The notes beneath the pieces were generated by a model. The model had not been told where the DNA came from. It ran no database searches and saw only the letters and a program-made list of their open reading frames with translations. Both the position numbers and the translations under genes were made by a program. A stretch of 64,000 nucleotides of DNA from Actibacterium lipolyticum (lineage in GTDB: Bacteria > Pseudomonadota > Alphaproteobacteria > Rhodobacterales > Rhodobacteraceae): contig NZ_FXYE01000002.1 in the NCBI RefSeq assembly GCF_900184935.1, forward strand, positions 1,417,501 to 1,481,500, in the 5' to 3' direction. Shown piece after piece: positions 26,784 to 36,106 of the stretch. Numbering within the stretch: position 1 is the stretch's first letter; each line of letters begins with the position of its first letter.

Positions 26784-28189
26784 TACATCATCTCCCGCAC
26801 GTCGGTCAGGTGACCGGTGATAGCAGCAGCGGCAGCCATAGCTGGGGAAACAAGGTGCGTACGCCCTTTATAACCCTGGCGCCCCTCAAAGTTACGGTTC
26901 GAGGTGGAGGCACAACGCTCGCCCTCGGCCAACTGATCTGGGTTCATAGCAAGGCACATGGAGCACCCAGCCAGACGCCATTCGAAACCAGCGTCCTTAA
27001 AGATTTCGGCCAGACCTTCTTCTTCCGCCTGTGCCCGCACAAGGCCAGAACCAGGAACGACCATGGCGCGCATGCCGTCTTTGACCTTCTTGCCCTTCAG
27101 AATGGCAGCAGCGGCACGCAGATCTTCGATCCGCCCGTTGGTGCATGACCCGATGAACACGGTGTCGATCTGGATGTCTTCCAGTTTCATACCCGGGGTC
27201 AGGCCCATGTATTCCAGCGAACGCTTGGCTGCTTCGACCTTGCCGCCTTGGAAATCGTCGGGCGACGGAACAACATCGGTGATCGGCAGCACATCTTCGG
27301 GCGAGGTGCCCCAAGTCACAACCGGCGCGATGTCTTCGCCTTTGATGGTGATGACCTTGTCAAAATGCGCGCCTTCGTCGGTGTAAAGTGTCTTCCACCA
27401 TTCCAGCGCGGCCTCCCATGCGGCACCTTTAGGGGCGTGCGGGCGGCCTTTGACGTATTCAAAGGTCTTTTCGTCCGGCGCGATCAAGCCAGCGCGCGCG
27501 CCGCCTTCGATTGCCATGTTACAAACGGTCATCCGGCCTTCCATCGAAAGATCGCGGATCGCTTCGCCGCAATATTCGATGACATAGCCTGTGCCGCCAG
27601 CCGTACCGGTTTCACCGATCACCGACAGCGTGATGTCTTTGGCCGTAACACCGGGGCGCAATTTGCCGGTGATTTCGACCTTCATGTTCTTCGACTTCTT
27701 CTGGATCAACGTCTGAGTTGCCAGAACATGCTCAACCTCGGACGTGCCGATGCCGTGGGCAAGTGAACCGAACGCGCCGTGGGTGGCGGTGTGGCTGTCG
27801 CCGCACACAACAGTCATGCCCGGCAGAGTCCAACCCTGTTCTGGGCCAACGATGTGCACGATACCCTGACGAACGTCGGACACAGGATAATAGTGAATGC
27901 CAAAATCCTTGGCGTTCTTATCCAGCGCATCAACCTGAATGCGGGATTCTTCGTTGGTGATGCCGCCGGCACGGTCCAACGTGGTTGGAACGTTGTGATC
28001 TGGCACAGCGATGGTTTTTTCCGGCGCGCGCACTTTGCGGCCCGCCATACGCAGACCTTCGAACGCCTGCGGGCTGGTCACTTCGTGAACCAGATGGCGG
28101 TCAATATACAGCAAACAGGTCCCATCGTCGGCTTCGTCAGCAACGTGGGCATCCCAGATTTTATCATAGAGTGTCTTCGGGGCGGTCAT
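26783..28189 (-). CDS. leuC: 3-isopropylmalate dehydratase large subunit
   Basis: Large subunit of isopropylmalate isomerase, an aconitase-family enzyme with a [4Fe-4S] cluster. The ATG at 28189 gives 468 residues starting [15 protein letters not shown]; a longer frame to 28294 has no family support. Cluster ligands are in FIGSCTNGR and in the C-x-x-C of GCSMCLAMN, and [20 protein letters not shown] is the usual active-site loop. The gene heads the leuC-leuD unit. A possible 28-codon ORF lies just upstream on the same strand. Confidence 0.96.
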   Translation of the reverse strand: MTAPKTLYDKIWDAHVADEADDGTCLLYIDRHLVHEVTSPQAFEGLRMAGRKVRAPEKTIAVPDHNVPTTLDRAGGITNEESRIQVDALDKNAKDFGIHYYPVSDVRQGIVHIVGPEQGWTLPGMTVVCGDSHTATHGAFGSLAHGIGTSEVEHVLATQTLIQKKSKNMKVEITGKLRPGVTAKDITLSVIGETGTAGGTGYVIEYCGEAIRDLSMEGRMTVCNMAIEGGARAGLIAPDEKTFEYVKGRPHAPKGAAWEAALEWWKTLYTDEGAHFDKVITIKGEDIAPVVTWGTSPEDVLPITDVVPSPDDFQGGKVEAAKRSLEYMGLTPGMKLEDIQIDTVFIGSCTNGRIEDLRAAAAILKGKKVKDGMRAMVVPGSGLVRAQAEEEGLAEIFKDAGFEWRLAGCSMCLAMNPDQLAEGERCASTSNRNFEGRQGYKGRTHLVSPAMAAAAAITGHLTDVREMM

Positions 28190-28248
28190 TTTGGTCCTCT
28201 CCCGTGGATATTTTCTGAATTTTGTGAAGGCAGGGATATGGGCACGCC

Positions 28249-28335
28249 TTATAGGCGGGCGAGCACCGTCAGCGTCGCGCCGAAAAAGCGCCAAGGCAGC
28301 CGGGCGCGATCGTCCATGTCGAAAACCTGTTTCAT
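28249..28335 (-). CDS. Possible small ORF (28 aa) upstream of leuC
   Basis: An ATG-to-TAA frame encoding [19 protein letters not shown] and then a short hydrophobic end. It sits 59 bp before leuC in the same orientation. AAGGAG is present but 13 nt from the ATG, within a small CTCAG/CTGAG hairpin that could shorten the distance. It is too short to judge by composition and not rich in leucine codons, so a leucine leader peptide is unlikely. Confidence 0.35.
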   Translation of the reverse strand: MKQVFDMDDRARLPWRFFGATLTVLARL

Positions 28336-28429
28336 GGGTGCTCAGATACTCCTTCAGACTGAGTCTATCAAGGGTATGCGCTTGTCCGCATTGAAAGAGC
28401 TGTGCAAAGTGACCCCTACCGGAGGACCA

Positions 28430-29758
28430 ATGGAAACAGACGCCGCACCCTTAATAGAGCAGTTGCAGGGCCTGCTGACCCAAGCAACGAACTTTGCCCT
28501 AACGCTGACAACGCCGGGCTGGCGCCTATACCAAATCTGCATCATCGCGGGCCTGATCCTTGCGGCCCAGCTGTTTACGTGGCTTTTGGCCCCCCGGCTT
28601 CGCGAAAAGATGAGAGAGCTGGAAGGTTGGCCAAAGTGGCGGCTAAGGGCGCTTTTGGTGCTGCACAAACGCATCCGCTTGATCGCCTTTGTGGTGCTGG
28701 CATGGGCGGTCGTGTGGTTCCTGCGCGAAACAACATGGCCCTCGCGCAGCTATTTGGTGTCCATCGCCGCGACATTGGCCACCGCGTGGCTTTGCGTCGG
28801 GCTGGCCGCGCGATTTGTCCGAAACCAGTTCTTACGCCGCATCGTGACCTGGGGTCTGTGGATATATGTAACCTTCTACTATCTGGGTCTGATCGAAGAG
28901 GCCCGCATATTCCTGGATGGAATCGCTGTGTCGTTTGGCGACTTCCGACTCAGTGCGCTTTCCATCTTAAAAGCTCTTGTTGTAACCGGCATCTTGTTCA
29001 CGATTGCGCGGATGGTGGCCCAAACCACCTCGAAACGAATCCAGACGAACGAAGATATTTCACCCTCGATGCGGGTGCTTGCGGTAAAGATGCTACAGGT
29101 CACCCTGTACGGCGCTGCGTTCTTCATCGGGCTAAAAGCTGTTGGGTTCGATCTGACCGGGCTTGCCGTGCTGTCAGGTGCCATCGGTGTTGGCCTTGGC
29201 TTTGGCCTGCAAAAGGTGGTTTCGAACCTTGTTTCAGGCGTCATCATCCTGCTGGATAAGTCGATCAAACCGGGGGACGTTATTTCCCTTGGCGAAACCT
29301 TTGGCTGGATCAATTCGCTGGGCGCGCGATACGTTTCCGTCGTTACGCGAGACGGCAAAGAATACCTGATCCCGAACGAAGATCTGATTACAAGTCAGGT
29401 GGTTAACTGGTCCCACACCAATGACTTCGTGCGTTTGGATATCTTCTTTGGCACCGCTTATGGCGATGACCCGCATCATGTGCGCGCCTTGGCGATTGAG
29501 GCCGCGAAAAGCGTGAAACGCGTGCTAAGTTCGCGCCCGCCCGTGTGCCACATCGTCGGCTTTGGTGACAGTTCCGTAGATTACATTTTACGGTTCTGGA
29601 TCACCGACCCAACAGGCGGCCTGACGAACGTTCGCGGCGACGTGTTCTTGGCCCTGTGGGATACGTTTAAGGAACACGATATTTCCATCCCGTTCCCGCA
29701 ACGCGAAGTCACCTTGTTAGATAGCGGCGAGACCACTACAAGCACCGCGAAAGAGTGA
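28430..29758 (+). CDS. MscS-family mechanosensitive ion channel
   Basis: Small-conductance mechanosensitive channel that releases solutes on hypo-osmotic shock, located in the inner membrane. The ATG at 28430 follows GGAGG and gives 442 residues. Five to six helices precede the pore helix segment [22 protein letters not shown], whose Gly/Ala packing pattern is the MscS hallmark. Next comes the beta domain with [29 protein letters not shown] and the alpha-beta C-terminal domain. Several helices more than E. coli MscS make this a medium-size paralogue. A role opposite to the betaine uptake genes is inferred only. Confidence 0.92.
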   Translation: METDAAPLIEQLQGLLTQATNFALTLTTPGWRLYQICIIAGLILAAQLFTWLLAPRLREKMRELEGWPKWRLRALLVLHKRIRLIAFVVLAWAVVWFLRETTWPSRSYLVSIAATLATAWLCVGLAARFVRNQFLRRIVTWGLWIYVTFYYLGLIEEARIFLDGIAVSFGDFRLSALSILKALVVTGILFTIARMVAQTTSKRIQTNEDISPSMRVLAVKMLQVTLYGAAFFIGLKAVGFDLTGLAVLSGAIGVGLGFGLQKVVSNLVSGVIILLDKSIKPGDVISLGETFGWINSLGARYVSVVTRDGKEYLIPNEDLITSQVVNWSHTNDFVRLDIFFGTAYGDDPHHVRALAIEAAKSVKRVLSSRPPVCHIVGFGDSSVDYILRFWITDPTGGLTNVRGDVFLALWDTFKEHDISIPFPQREVTLLDSGETTTSTAKE

Positions 29759-29794
29759 ACTTGCAACACGCCCAGCGCCGAATGTCGCAGCGAG

Positions 29795-29823
29795 TTGAGA
29801 TTTTGCTTTTCAAATGCTACTTT
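29795..29823 (+). promoter_or_regulatory. Predicted sigma70-type promoter of rsfS-rlmH
   Basis: TTGAGA (29795-29800) and TACTTT (29818-29823) are separated by exactly 17 nt. Transcription would begin near 29830, giving a leader of about 100 nt before rsfS. Confidence 0.5.
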
Positions 29824-29872
29824 AAATCATGCCCAGCACCGGGGCCTTGTCGGTGTGTCGGTAAGGAGGACA

Positions 29873-29932
29873 ATGTCCTGTCTCATCATGCAGATGCGGT
29901 GCATTCAAATCCCGCAACGGGCCTGCCCATGA
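29873..29932 (+). CDS. Possible 19-aa upstream ORF coupled to rsfS
   Basis: An ATG preceded by AAGGAGG (spacer 3 nt, short) opens a 19-codon frame translating to MSCLIMQMRCIQIPQRACP. Its TGA overlaps the rsfS ATG as ATGA. rsfS itself has no recognisable ribosome site, so translation could depend on readthrough of ribosomes from this ORF. The peptide has three Cys and three Met. Its reality is unproven; the SD plus exact overlap is the evidence. Confidence 0.4.
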   Translation: MSCLIMQMRCIQIPQRACP

Positions 29933-30294
29933 CGCAGACCCCGGTAAATGTATCAAGCGAAGAACTGCTTGAACTCATTCTCGACTCCCTGAATGACGAT
30001 AAAGCCGAAGATATCGTGACAATCGACCTGCGCGGCAAAACCGCAATGGCTGATTACATGGTTATCTGCTCTGGCCGTTCGACACGTCAGGTTGCCTCGA
30101 TTTCCGAAAAGCTGGCCGATCGCCTTAAGCAAGAGCTTGGGCGCATCTCTAAGCTGGAAGGAAAAGGGCAAGGCGACTGGGTTCTTGTGGATACGGGCGA
30201 CATCATCGTGCATGTCTTCCGCCCTGAAGTGCGCGAGTTCTATCAGCTTGAAAAAATGTGGATGCCGACCGGCGCTGCTGAAGCCAAGGTCTGA
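29929..30294 (+). CDS. rsfS: Ribosome silencing factor RsfS (YbeB/Iojap)
   Basis: Binds ribosomal protein L14 on the 50S subunit and blocks subunit joining when nutrients are scarce. The ATG at 29929 gives 121 residues; the frame is open upstream but homology starts here. Family features are the opening helix (LLELILDSLNDDKAEDI), DLRGKTAMADYMVICSGRSTRQ, and the C-terminal GDWVLVDTGDIIVHVFRPEVREFYQLEKMW. It is followed without a gap by rlmH (TGA-ATG), so the two ribosome-related genes form one unit. Confidence 0.95.
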   Translation: MTQTPVNVSSEELLELILDSLNDDKAEDIVTIDLRGKTAMADYMVICSGRSTRQVASISEKLADRLKQELGRISKLEGKGQGDWVLVDTGDIIVHVFRPEVREFYQLEKMWMPTGAAEAKV

Positions 30295-30765
30295 ATGCGG
30301 GTCCATATCTGTGCAGTTGGGCGCCTGAGGGCGGGTGCCGAATGCACGCTCATAGATGACTACACAACCAGATTTGACAGAACGGGAAGGGCGCTTAGCC
30401 TTGGCCCGCTTTCTGTGCATGAGGTTGAGGATAAGAAAAAGGGCGGGATGGCTGCCGAAGCCACCCTGCTGGAACGCGCCATTCCCAATGGTGCACTTAT
30501 CTGCACGCTGGATGAACGCGGTAAACAGATGTCGTCGCCCGATTTCGCAAACCTTCTGGCGCGCTGGCGCGACGAAGGGCGTGGCGACGCGGCATTCGTT
30601 ATCGGCGGGGCGGATGGGATTGACCCATCGCTACGCGCCAAGGCGGATGCCAGCATTTCACTGGGCAAGATGGTGTGGCCACATATGCTGGCCCGCGCGA
30701 TGTTGACGGAACAACTGTACCGCGCGGCCTCTATTCTGGCTGGATCGCCCTATCACCGGGTCTAG
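30295..30765 (+). CDS. rlmH: 23S rRNA (pseudouridine1915-N3)-methyltransferase
   Basis: SPOUT-class methyltransferase that uses SAM to methylate pseudouridine 1915 of 23S rRNA in helix 69, acting on assembled ribosomes. The 156-residue protein has the trefoil-knot motifs FVIGGADGID (about residues 101-110) and the C-terminal LGKMVWPHMLARAMLTEQLYRA. It starts directly after the rsfS stop. Its 3' end overlaps the convergent hypothetical gene by 4 bp. Confidence 0.95.
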   Translation: MRVHICAVGRLRAGAECTLIDDYTTRFDRTGRALSLGPLSVHEVEDKKKGGMAAEATLLERAIPNGALICTLDERGKQMSSPDFANLLARWRDEGRGDAAFVIGGADGIDPSLRAKADASISLGKMVWPHMLARAMLTEQLYRAASILAGSPYHRV

Positions 30766-31187
30766 TTGCGCAACGATACGCCGCGCCCATCGATCATGCC
30801 AAGCTGCGTACATACGCGCAAAACTGATCTGTACCCCTGCTCAATCGCGTCCTGCGTAAAGGCAGGCATCGCGCAGAACGGCAGGAAGAATGTCTTGTCG
30901 AAATGCAGCCCCTCCAGCTCTTTCAACGGGTTGCTATTGAGCTGTTCATCCAACGTATCCAACTGCACCAAGAATAACTTTCCCCGCATCCAAGACAGCG
31001 TTGGAATTGCCAACAGTCGTTCATAGACGCTGTCGGAAATTGTGGAATGCCCTGAAACCAATACGTATGGGCCCGGACGTGTGCCACCAATACAGTACCC
31101 AAGCGGCGCGGCCGTGTTTCCGGCCGACAGAGTTTTAACAAACTTCCCCGATGGATGGTTTTCGCAAGCGGTTGCAAGCAGGTTCAT
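30762..31187 (-). CDS. Hypothetical protein, distant resemblance to deacylase-fold proteins
   Basis: A 141-residue protein I cannot assign. The segment GPYVLVSGHSTISDSVYERLL followed by SWMRGKLFLVQLD has the rhythm of the zinc-deacylase (succinylglutamate desuccinylase) core, but the HGxE zinc motif is absent and the protein is less than half as long. It could be a catalytically dead remnant or an unrelated small cytoplasmic protein. There is no signal peptide or membrane segment. It is monocistronic, between the convergent rlmH and the DUF481 gene. Confidence 0.7.
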   Translation of the reverse strand: MNLLATACENHPSGKFVKTLSAGNTAAPLGYCIGGTRPGPYVLVSGHSTISDSVYERLLAIPTLSWMRGKLFLVQLDTLDEQLNSNPLKELEGLHFDKTFFLPFCAMPAFTQDAIEQGYRSVLRVCTQLGMIDGRGVSLRN

Positions 31188-31221
31188 CCCAACCTCCCTT
31201 TTTTATTGTGTCGTCACCTTG

Positions 31222-31248
31222 AAAAAAAGGGGCGGATTGCTCCGCCCC
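31222..31248 (-). terminator. Intrinsic terminator of the DUF481 gene
   Basis: A perfect 8-bp stem (GGGGCGGA / TCCGCCCC, loop TTGC) is followed on the minus strand by seven T residues, about 30 bp after the stop at 31279. Textbook form. Confidence 0.92.
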
Positions 31249-31278
31249 AAGTTTGAATGAGGGTAGTGAGTGGTGGTC

Positions 31279-32106
31279 TTAGAAACCAACGACCAGAGAC
31301 AGGCCGATGGTGTTGTCTGCGTGCTGAAGGCCCGGCAGAGGATCCGAGTTGTACTCGGTCCGGTAGCTTACGCGGGTCGACAGTGTGTCGGTCACTTTGA
31401 AGTTCACGCCAAAGTCGTTGGTCGCGAATGTGTTTGCCTCGGACCCCAAGATATCGGTGTCGTTGGTCAGCGAGACTGTGTCTGTCAGGCTGTAGTAAAA
31501 GCGCGACGATGCGATGAAGCCGGTTTCTGTGTCGGAATCACCTGCTTGGTATTTGATGTAACGAACGCCAGGGCCCGCCTGCAGACGCCATGTCATGTCA
31601 GGCTGGTTGATGACGCGGTAACCAGGACCAAAGCCCAAGAATGCGTCACGCTCGTTCGAAGCAAAGCCATCGTATTCAAAACGGCCCAAGCCAAAGGCAT
31701 AGAATTCAGGCGTGAAGTAACGGTTAGCTTCGTATGTCGCATAGAACTTTTCTTCGTTCTTTACGTCATTTGCTTCGCCGTATTCACCAGCAAAACCAAC
31801 ACTGTGGTTCCACGCACCAACGCCATAGCTTAGACGACCAGCCATCGAAAGTTCGCCGCTGTCGGTGTTACCCGATGCCGCCGAAGCGGACAGTGCGACA
31901 GAGCCTTTCCAGCCCTGCTGAACGCCCAATGGGCCGTAACGCTCGCTGTCGTTACCTTTTGCCAGCTCGTCTTCTACGTCGGACGTAATGTCGTCGATAC
32001 GGTCATCAAGATCGTCAATTCCAACCAGCGCGCCTTGCGCAAATACTGGGGAGGCCAAGAGCATCGCAATCGCGGATGCTGTGGCGAATTTTTTAGTGAT
32101 CTGCAT
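31279..32106 (-). CDS. DUF481-family outer-membrane protein
   Basis: Exported beta-barrel-like protein (YdiY/DUF481 type) of 275 residues, probably in the outer membrane. The ATG at 32106 is preceded by GGAAAG and opens a signal peptide ending SPVFAQG. The body has alternating hydrophobic strands with many aromatic residues (LSYGVGAWNHSVGFAGEYG, FYAYEANRY-type segments) and ends in GLSLVVGF, a C-terminal Phe as outer-membrane proteins use for assembly. A short Asp/Glu-rich coil (residues 27-50) precedes the barrel. Monocistronic with its own terminator. Function unknown. Confidence 0.87.
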   Translation of the reverse strand: MQITKKFATASAIAMLLASPVFAQGALVGIDDLDDRIDDITSDVEDELAKGNDSERYGPLGVQQGWKGSVALSASAASGNTDSGELSMAGRLSYGVGAWNHSVGFAGEYGEANDVKNEEKFYATYEANRYFTPEFYAFGLGRFEYDGFASNERDAFLGFGPGYRVINQPDMTWRLQAGPGVRYIKYQAGDSDTETGFIASSRFYYSLTDTVSLTNDTDILGSEANTFATNDFGVNFKVTDTLSTRVSYRTEYNSDPLPGLQHADNTIGLSLVVGF

Positions 32107-32251
32107 GGGTCTTTCCTTTCCCAACAAGGTGACCCGTCCTGCAAAGGATCGGGAGCATTTCTGCTACCCCGTGGTATATGACCCACCTATACAAAAGGAA
32201 AATTCAAAATATTTAGGCTTAGGATGAGTATCGCTTATGGATAGGGAATCT

Positions 32252-33202
32252 TTATTCCTCATCGAATGGCGGGGCGTCAGATAGGTCATCCCCAAGGACG
32301 CTGATGTCTTCCTCACTTAGGTCACGCAGCATTTCCATCACCTCGTCCTGCATGACGTCGATCTGCGTAACCACTTGGCGGAACGAGGTTTTTGCGGCCT
32401 CGGCGACTTCTTCGTCCAGATCTTCGCGCCAAACCATCCAGACCGGATACGGGAACCGCGGCGCGTCAGGCACCAAATGTAATCGCCCAGCATCGATGTA
32501 ACGCTTGACGTATCGCGCAGGCAAATATGCGGCAAACTGTCGGTTTACGATGAACTCAGCGGTCAACGCGCCCAGTGAAAGCGTAAGTCCGGGGTTGGTA
32601 AGGTCGGGCAGATACAGCGCGTGTGCCTGCACAAACTCTGGCCCCCAATCCACAAACACATAGCGCCCGGCGATATCAAGGGTGGGGTTCGGCCACGACG
32701 CGACAAGAACCAGCTCTTCGTCGATCACCCGTTCAACGGCCAAACCGGGCCGCAGCTGGGGCGTATATAAAAGCCCCGCCTGAACGACACCTTCCAACAA
32801 AAAGCGGGTCAGGCGGTCGGGCATGCCAAGTTCCGCGCGGATGTTCAGGTCTGGCATCTGCTCGCGGAGCGCATCAATCCAGCGAAAGCCCAACCGTGGC
32901 CACAGCGAATATTGCGCGCCAATGGTCAGGCTTTTGCGAAACCCTTCGGGAATCGCCACCTGCTGGCGCGCTTCTTCCCAGATTTTGATCATGCTCAGGG
33001 CATAGCGCTCGAATTCTTGACCAGCCGCCGTCAGTTCAGCTCCAGCCTTTGATCGCGTGAAAAGCGGTCGGCCAAGTGATGCTTCCAAACGCTGCACGCG
33101 CAGGGAAACAGCAGATTGCGTGACCAACAGGCGTTCTGATGCCGAGACAAACGACCCAGTCGCCGCAACTTCGAGGAAGGTTTTGATAAGTGCGATATCC
33201 AT
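32252..33202 (-). CDS. LysR-family transcriptional regulator
   Basis: LTTR of 316 residues. The helix-turn-helix lies at about 15-40 (GSFVSASERLLVTQSAVSLRVQRLEAS) and the effector-binding domain at about 90-295. An acidic C-terminal tail (EEDISVLGDDLSDAPPFDEE) is unusual for the family. The target is unclear: it is divergent from gpmI but 240 bp away, and lies 145 bp from the DUF481 gene on the same strand. No clear T-N11-A palindrome was found near it. Confidence 0.9.
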   Translation of the reverse strand: MDIALIKTFLEVAATGSFVSASERLLVTQSAVSLRVQRLEASLGRPLFTRSKAGAELTAAGQEFERYALSMIKIWEEARQQVAIPEGFRKSLTIGAQYSLWPRLGFRWIDALREQMPDLNIRAELGMPDRLTRFLLEGVVQAGLLYTPQLRPGLAVERVIDEELVLVASWPNPTLDIAGRYVFVDWGPEFVQAHALYLPDLTNPGLTLSLGALTAEFIVNRQFAAYLPARYVKRYIDAGRLHLVPDAPRFPYPVWMVWREDLDEEVAEAAKTSFRQVVTQIDVMQDEVMEMLRDLSEEDISVLGDDLSDAPPFDEE

Positions 33203-33443
33203 GGCACCTATCTATAAGAATTACTCATCTCAAATCAAAACCAAATTCGTTATGCGCATTCCATTGCCTGCCGTATAGCAAAGACTGCGAAGGCGGGATG
33301 GCGGGTTTTGTGAAACCCACAGGCCGGGGAAGGGCATGATGTCCCAACACCTCATGCCCACATTCCGCCTCCGCACCGTCTGCCTGTTGTTCTTCCTTCG
33401 TCCGAGCCGTAGAAATGGCCCAACCGAAAGAGGGGCGCCTTCC

Positions 33444-34964
33444 ATGACCATTCCGAAACCTGTCGTGCTATGTATTCTTGATGGCTGGGGAAAACGCGAA
33501 GAGCAGGAGGCAAACGCCCCCGCCCTTGCCAATACGCCCAACTTTGACCGGATCATGGGCACCTGCCCCAACGCTACGCTGATCACGCACGGGCCGGATG
33601 TAGGATTGCCAACCGGGCAAATGGGCAATTCAGAAGTCGGTCACACCAACATCGGCGCGGGCCGGATTGTGGCGATGGATCTGGGCCAGATCGATTTGGC
33701 GATTGAGGATGGCTCGTTCTTCAAAAACGACTCGTTGAATGACTTCATCGCGAAAGTGAAAGCTGCCGGTGGCACTGCGCATCTGATGGGCCTGATCTCG
33801 GACGGTGGCGTACATGGGCATATCACCCACGTTCTTGCCGCCGCCAAAGCAATCACCGAGGCCGGTCTGCCCGTCGTGATTCACGCCATTACCGACGGCC
33901 GCGATGTTGCACCGAATTCAGCCGACAAGTTCATACCCGAACTGGTCGAAAAACTGCCATCCGGTGCGCGCGTCGGGACGGTGATCGGGCGTTATTACGC
34001 AATGGACCGCGATAATCGGTGGGAACGCGTGCAAACCGCTTATGACGCGATGATCAACGCCAAGGGCGGCACCGCGCCAGATGCCGTTGCGGCCGTCGCG
34101 CAAAGCTATGCCAAAGACACCTTCGACGAATTCATCCCCGCAACCGTGATCGGGGACTATGCTGGCGTCAAAGACGGCGACGGGATCTTCTGCCTGAACT
34201 TCCGCGCCGACCGTGCGCGCGAAATCCTGCGCGCCATCGCAGAGCCCGACTTTGCCGATTTCGAAACCGGACCACGCCCGGCGCTGTCCGCGCTTTTGGG
34301 CATGGTGGAATACTCAGACGGCCACAACGCCTATATGACCACCGCCTATCCCAAGCGGAAAATCGTCAATACCTTGGGCGAATGGGTCGCCAAACAGGGC
34401 CTGACCCAGTTCCGCCTCGCCGAGACGGAAAAGTACCCGCATGTCACGTTCTTCCTGAACGGCGGCAAAGAGGTGCCAGAGGTCGGCGAAGATCGCTTTA
34501 TGCCGAAATCGCCCAAAGTCGCGACCTATGACATGCAGCCCGAAATGTCCGCACCCGAGGTTTCGGACAAATTCGTGGAAGCAATCGAAAAGGGATACGA
34601 CCTGATCGTCGTGAACTTCGCAAACCCCGATATGGTTGGACACACCGGCGACCTTCAGGCAGCCATGAAAGCGTGTGAAGCGGTGGATCAGGGCCTAGGC
34701 CGCGCGCTGGATGCCTTGGAAAAGGCAGGCGGCGCGATGATCGTTACTGCGGACCACGGCAACTGTGAATTGATGGTCGATCCAGTCACGGGCGGGCCAC
34801 ATACGGCACACACGTTGAACCCTGTTCCGGTGATCCTTGTTGGCGGGCCGACAGGGGCAACCCTGCACAAGGGTCGGCTTTCAGACCTCGCGCCAACGTT
34901 GCTGGCGCTGATGGGGCTGGAAAAGCCGGAAGAGATGACCGGTGAAAGCCTGATCAGCAGATGA
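33444..34964 (+). CDS. gpmI: 2,3-bisphosphoglycerate-independent phosphoglycerate mutase
   Basis: Manganese-dependent interconversion of 3- and 2-phosphoglycerate in glycolysis and gluconeogenesis. The ATG at 33444 gives 506 residues with the opening LCILDGWG (metal-binding Asp13) and the catalytic Ser63 in GNSEVGHTNIGAG. The C-terminal metal site is in TADHGNCE, with GGPHTAHTLNPVP nearby. It begins the gpmI-envC-ctpA-rppH run, and its stop overlaps the next start as ATGA. An upstream in-frame extension to 33336 is open but not family-like. Confidence 0.96.
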   Translation: MTIPKPVVLCILDGWGKREEQEANAPALANTPNFDRIMGTCPNATLITHGPDVGLPTGQMGNSEVGHTNIGAGRIVAMDLGQIDLAIEDGSFFKNDSLNDFIAKVKAAGGTAHLMGLISDGGVHGHITHVLAAAKAITEAGLPVVIHAITDGRDVAPNSADKFIPELVEKLPSGARVGTVIGRYYAMDRDNRWERVQTAYDAMINAKGGTAPDAVAAVAQSYAKDTFDEFIPATVIGDYAGVKDGDGIFCLNFRADRAREILRAIAEPDFADFETGPRPALSALLGMVEYSDGHNAYMTTAYPKRKIVNTLGEWVAKQGLTQFRLAETEKYPHVTFFLNGGKEVPEVGEDRFMPKSPKVATYDMQPEMSAPEVSDKFVEAIEKGYDLIVVNFANPDMVGHTGDLQAAMKACEAVDQGLGRALDALEKAGGAMIVTADHGNCELMVDPVTGGPHTAHTLNPVPVILVGGPTGATLHKGRLSDLAPTLLALMGLEKPEEMTGESLISR

Positions 34965-36100
34965 CACTTCGCGCCGGCCTTCTGCTTTGTGTGTTGCTGG
35001 CGCTGGGTGTCACGCCGCTTAGCGCCGAAACCGACCCCGAGCGTACCGCCCGCCGCGCGGCCCAGATGTTGGATCAAGCCGCGCTGGCCTTGAAAGATGC
35101 TGATGGCGCGCGCGACAGGGTCAGCGCCCTGACGCAAACCATCAAAGCCTATGAAGAAGGGCTGGTCGCCCTGCGCGAAGGCATGCGGCGCGCGGCCATC
35201 CGCGAACAATCTATCCGGCTGGTATTTGACGCCCAGCAAGACGAAATCTCGCGCTTGCTGGGGGTTCTTCAAACGATGCAGCGCGCGCCGGAAACGATGT
35301 TGTTGCTGCACCCGTCTGGCCCCTTGGGCACGGCACGCTCTGGGATGATTATCAGCGAAGTCACCCCCGCGCTTCAGGCGGACGCAGAACGGCTGCGCGA
35401 CCAATTGGAAGAGGTCGCCCTGTTGCGCGCTCTTCAGGAAAGCGCCGAAGACACCTTGGCCAACGGGCTGAGTGGCGTTCAGGATGCGCGAACCGCCCTT
35501 TCCAAAGCCATATCCGACAGAACCGACCTGCCGCCCCGCTTCGCCGCGGATTCCGAAAAACTGCGCGCGCTGCTGGAAAGCACCGACACGCTGGAAGGGT
35601 TCGCAAGTGGCCTGACCAGCCTTAGCGAAGGGCGCGACTTGCCCCCGTTGGAACAGTTCACGGCCAACAAGGGCACCTTGCCCCTGCCCGTTCGTGGAAC
35701 CATCCTGCGGCGTTTCGACGAAGCAGACGCCGCCGGCATTCGCCGCCCCGGCCTGTTGATTGCAACGCGGCCGCTGGCGCTGGTCACAACCCCTGTCCCT
35801 GCGACGATCCGTTATCGCGGACCATTGCTGGACTACGGAAATGTGATGATCCTTGAACCGGCTGGCGACACATTACTGGTTCTGGCTGGCCTTTCTGATG
35901 TCTATGGTGAGGTTGGCGAAGTTCTTTCCGCAGGCGCCCCCGTGGGCCTTATGGGCGGAACAAACCCAAAAGTAGGTGTGTTTCTTGGCAATTCTGCAAA
36001 AGGCGGTGGTAGCGACCACACAGAAACGCTTTATATTGAGCTGAGACAGGGCAACGCGCCCGTGGACCCCGCTGAGTGGTTCGGAGTGATAAAGGATTAA
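34961..36100 (+). CDS. EnvC-like murein hydrolase activator (coiled coil plus degenerate LytM)
   Basis: Periplasmic protein of 379 residues that by analogy with EnvC activates an amidase for septal peptidoglycan splitting. A signal peptide (ending PLSAET) is followed by a helical, Arg/Glu/Ala-rich coiled-coil region (about 25-220) and a C-terminal LytM/M23-like domain (about 235-375). The M23 zinc ligands (HxxxD and HxH) are not evident, as expected for an activator rather than a protease. It overlaps gpmI by 4 bp and is followed 6 bp later by the S41 protease gene, the common envC-ctpA order. Confidence 0.9.
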   Translation: MTLRAGLLLCVLLALGVTPLSAETDPERTARRAAQMLDQAALALKDADGARDRVSALTQTIKAYEEGLVALREGMRRAAIREQSIRLVFDAQQDEISRLLGVLQTMQRAPETMLLLHPSGPLGTARSGMIISEVTPALQADAERLRDQLEEVALLRALQESAEDTLANGLSGVQDARTALSKAISDRTDLPPRFAADSEKLRALLESTDTLEGFASGLTSLSEGRDLPPLEQFTANKGTLPLPVRGTILRRFDEADAAGIRRPGLLIATRPLALVTTPVPATIRYRGPLLDYGNVMILEPAGDTLLVLAGLSDVYGEVGEVLSAGAPVGLMGGTNPKVGVFLGNSAKGGGSDHTETLYIELRQGNAPVDPAEWFGVIKD

Positions 36101-36106
36101 AACGCC

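Noticed and set aside
27779-28429. Long N-terminal extension of the MscS frame back across leuC
   Set aside because: The frame is open only because it runs antisense to leuC. GGAGG and an ATG at 28430 give the normal protein.
29845-29928. tRNA-like sequence with a TTCAAAT T-loop before rsfS
   Set aside because: The G53-C61 closing pair of the T-arm is absent, no acceptor stem or anticodon stem of proper length forms, and the region reads better as an mRNA leader with a short ORF.
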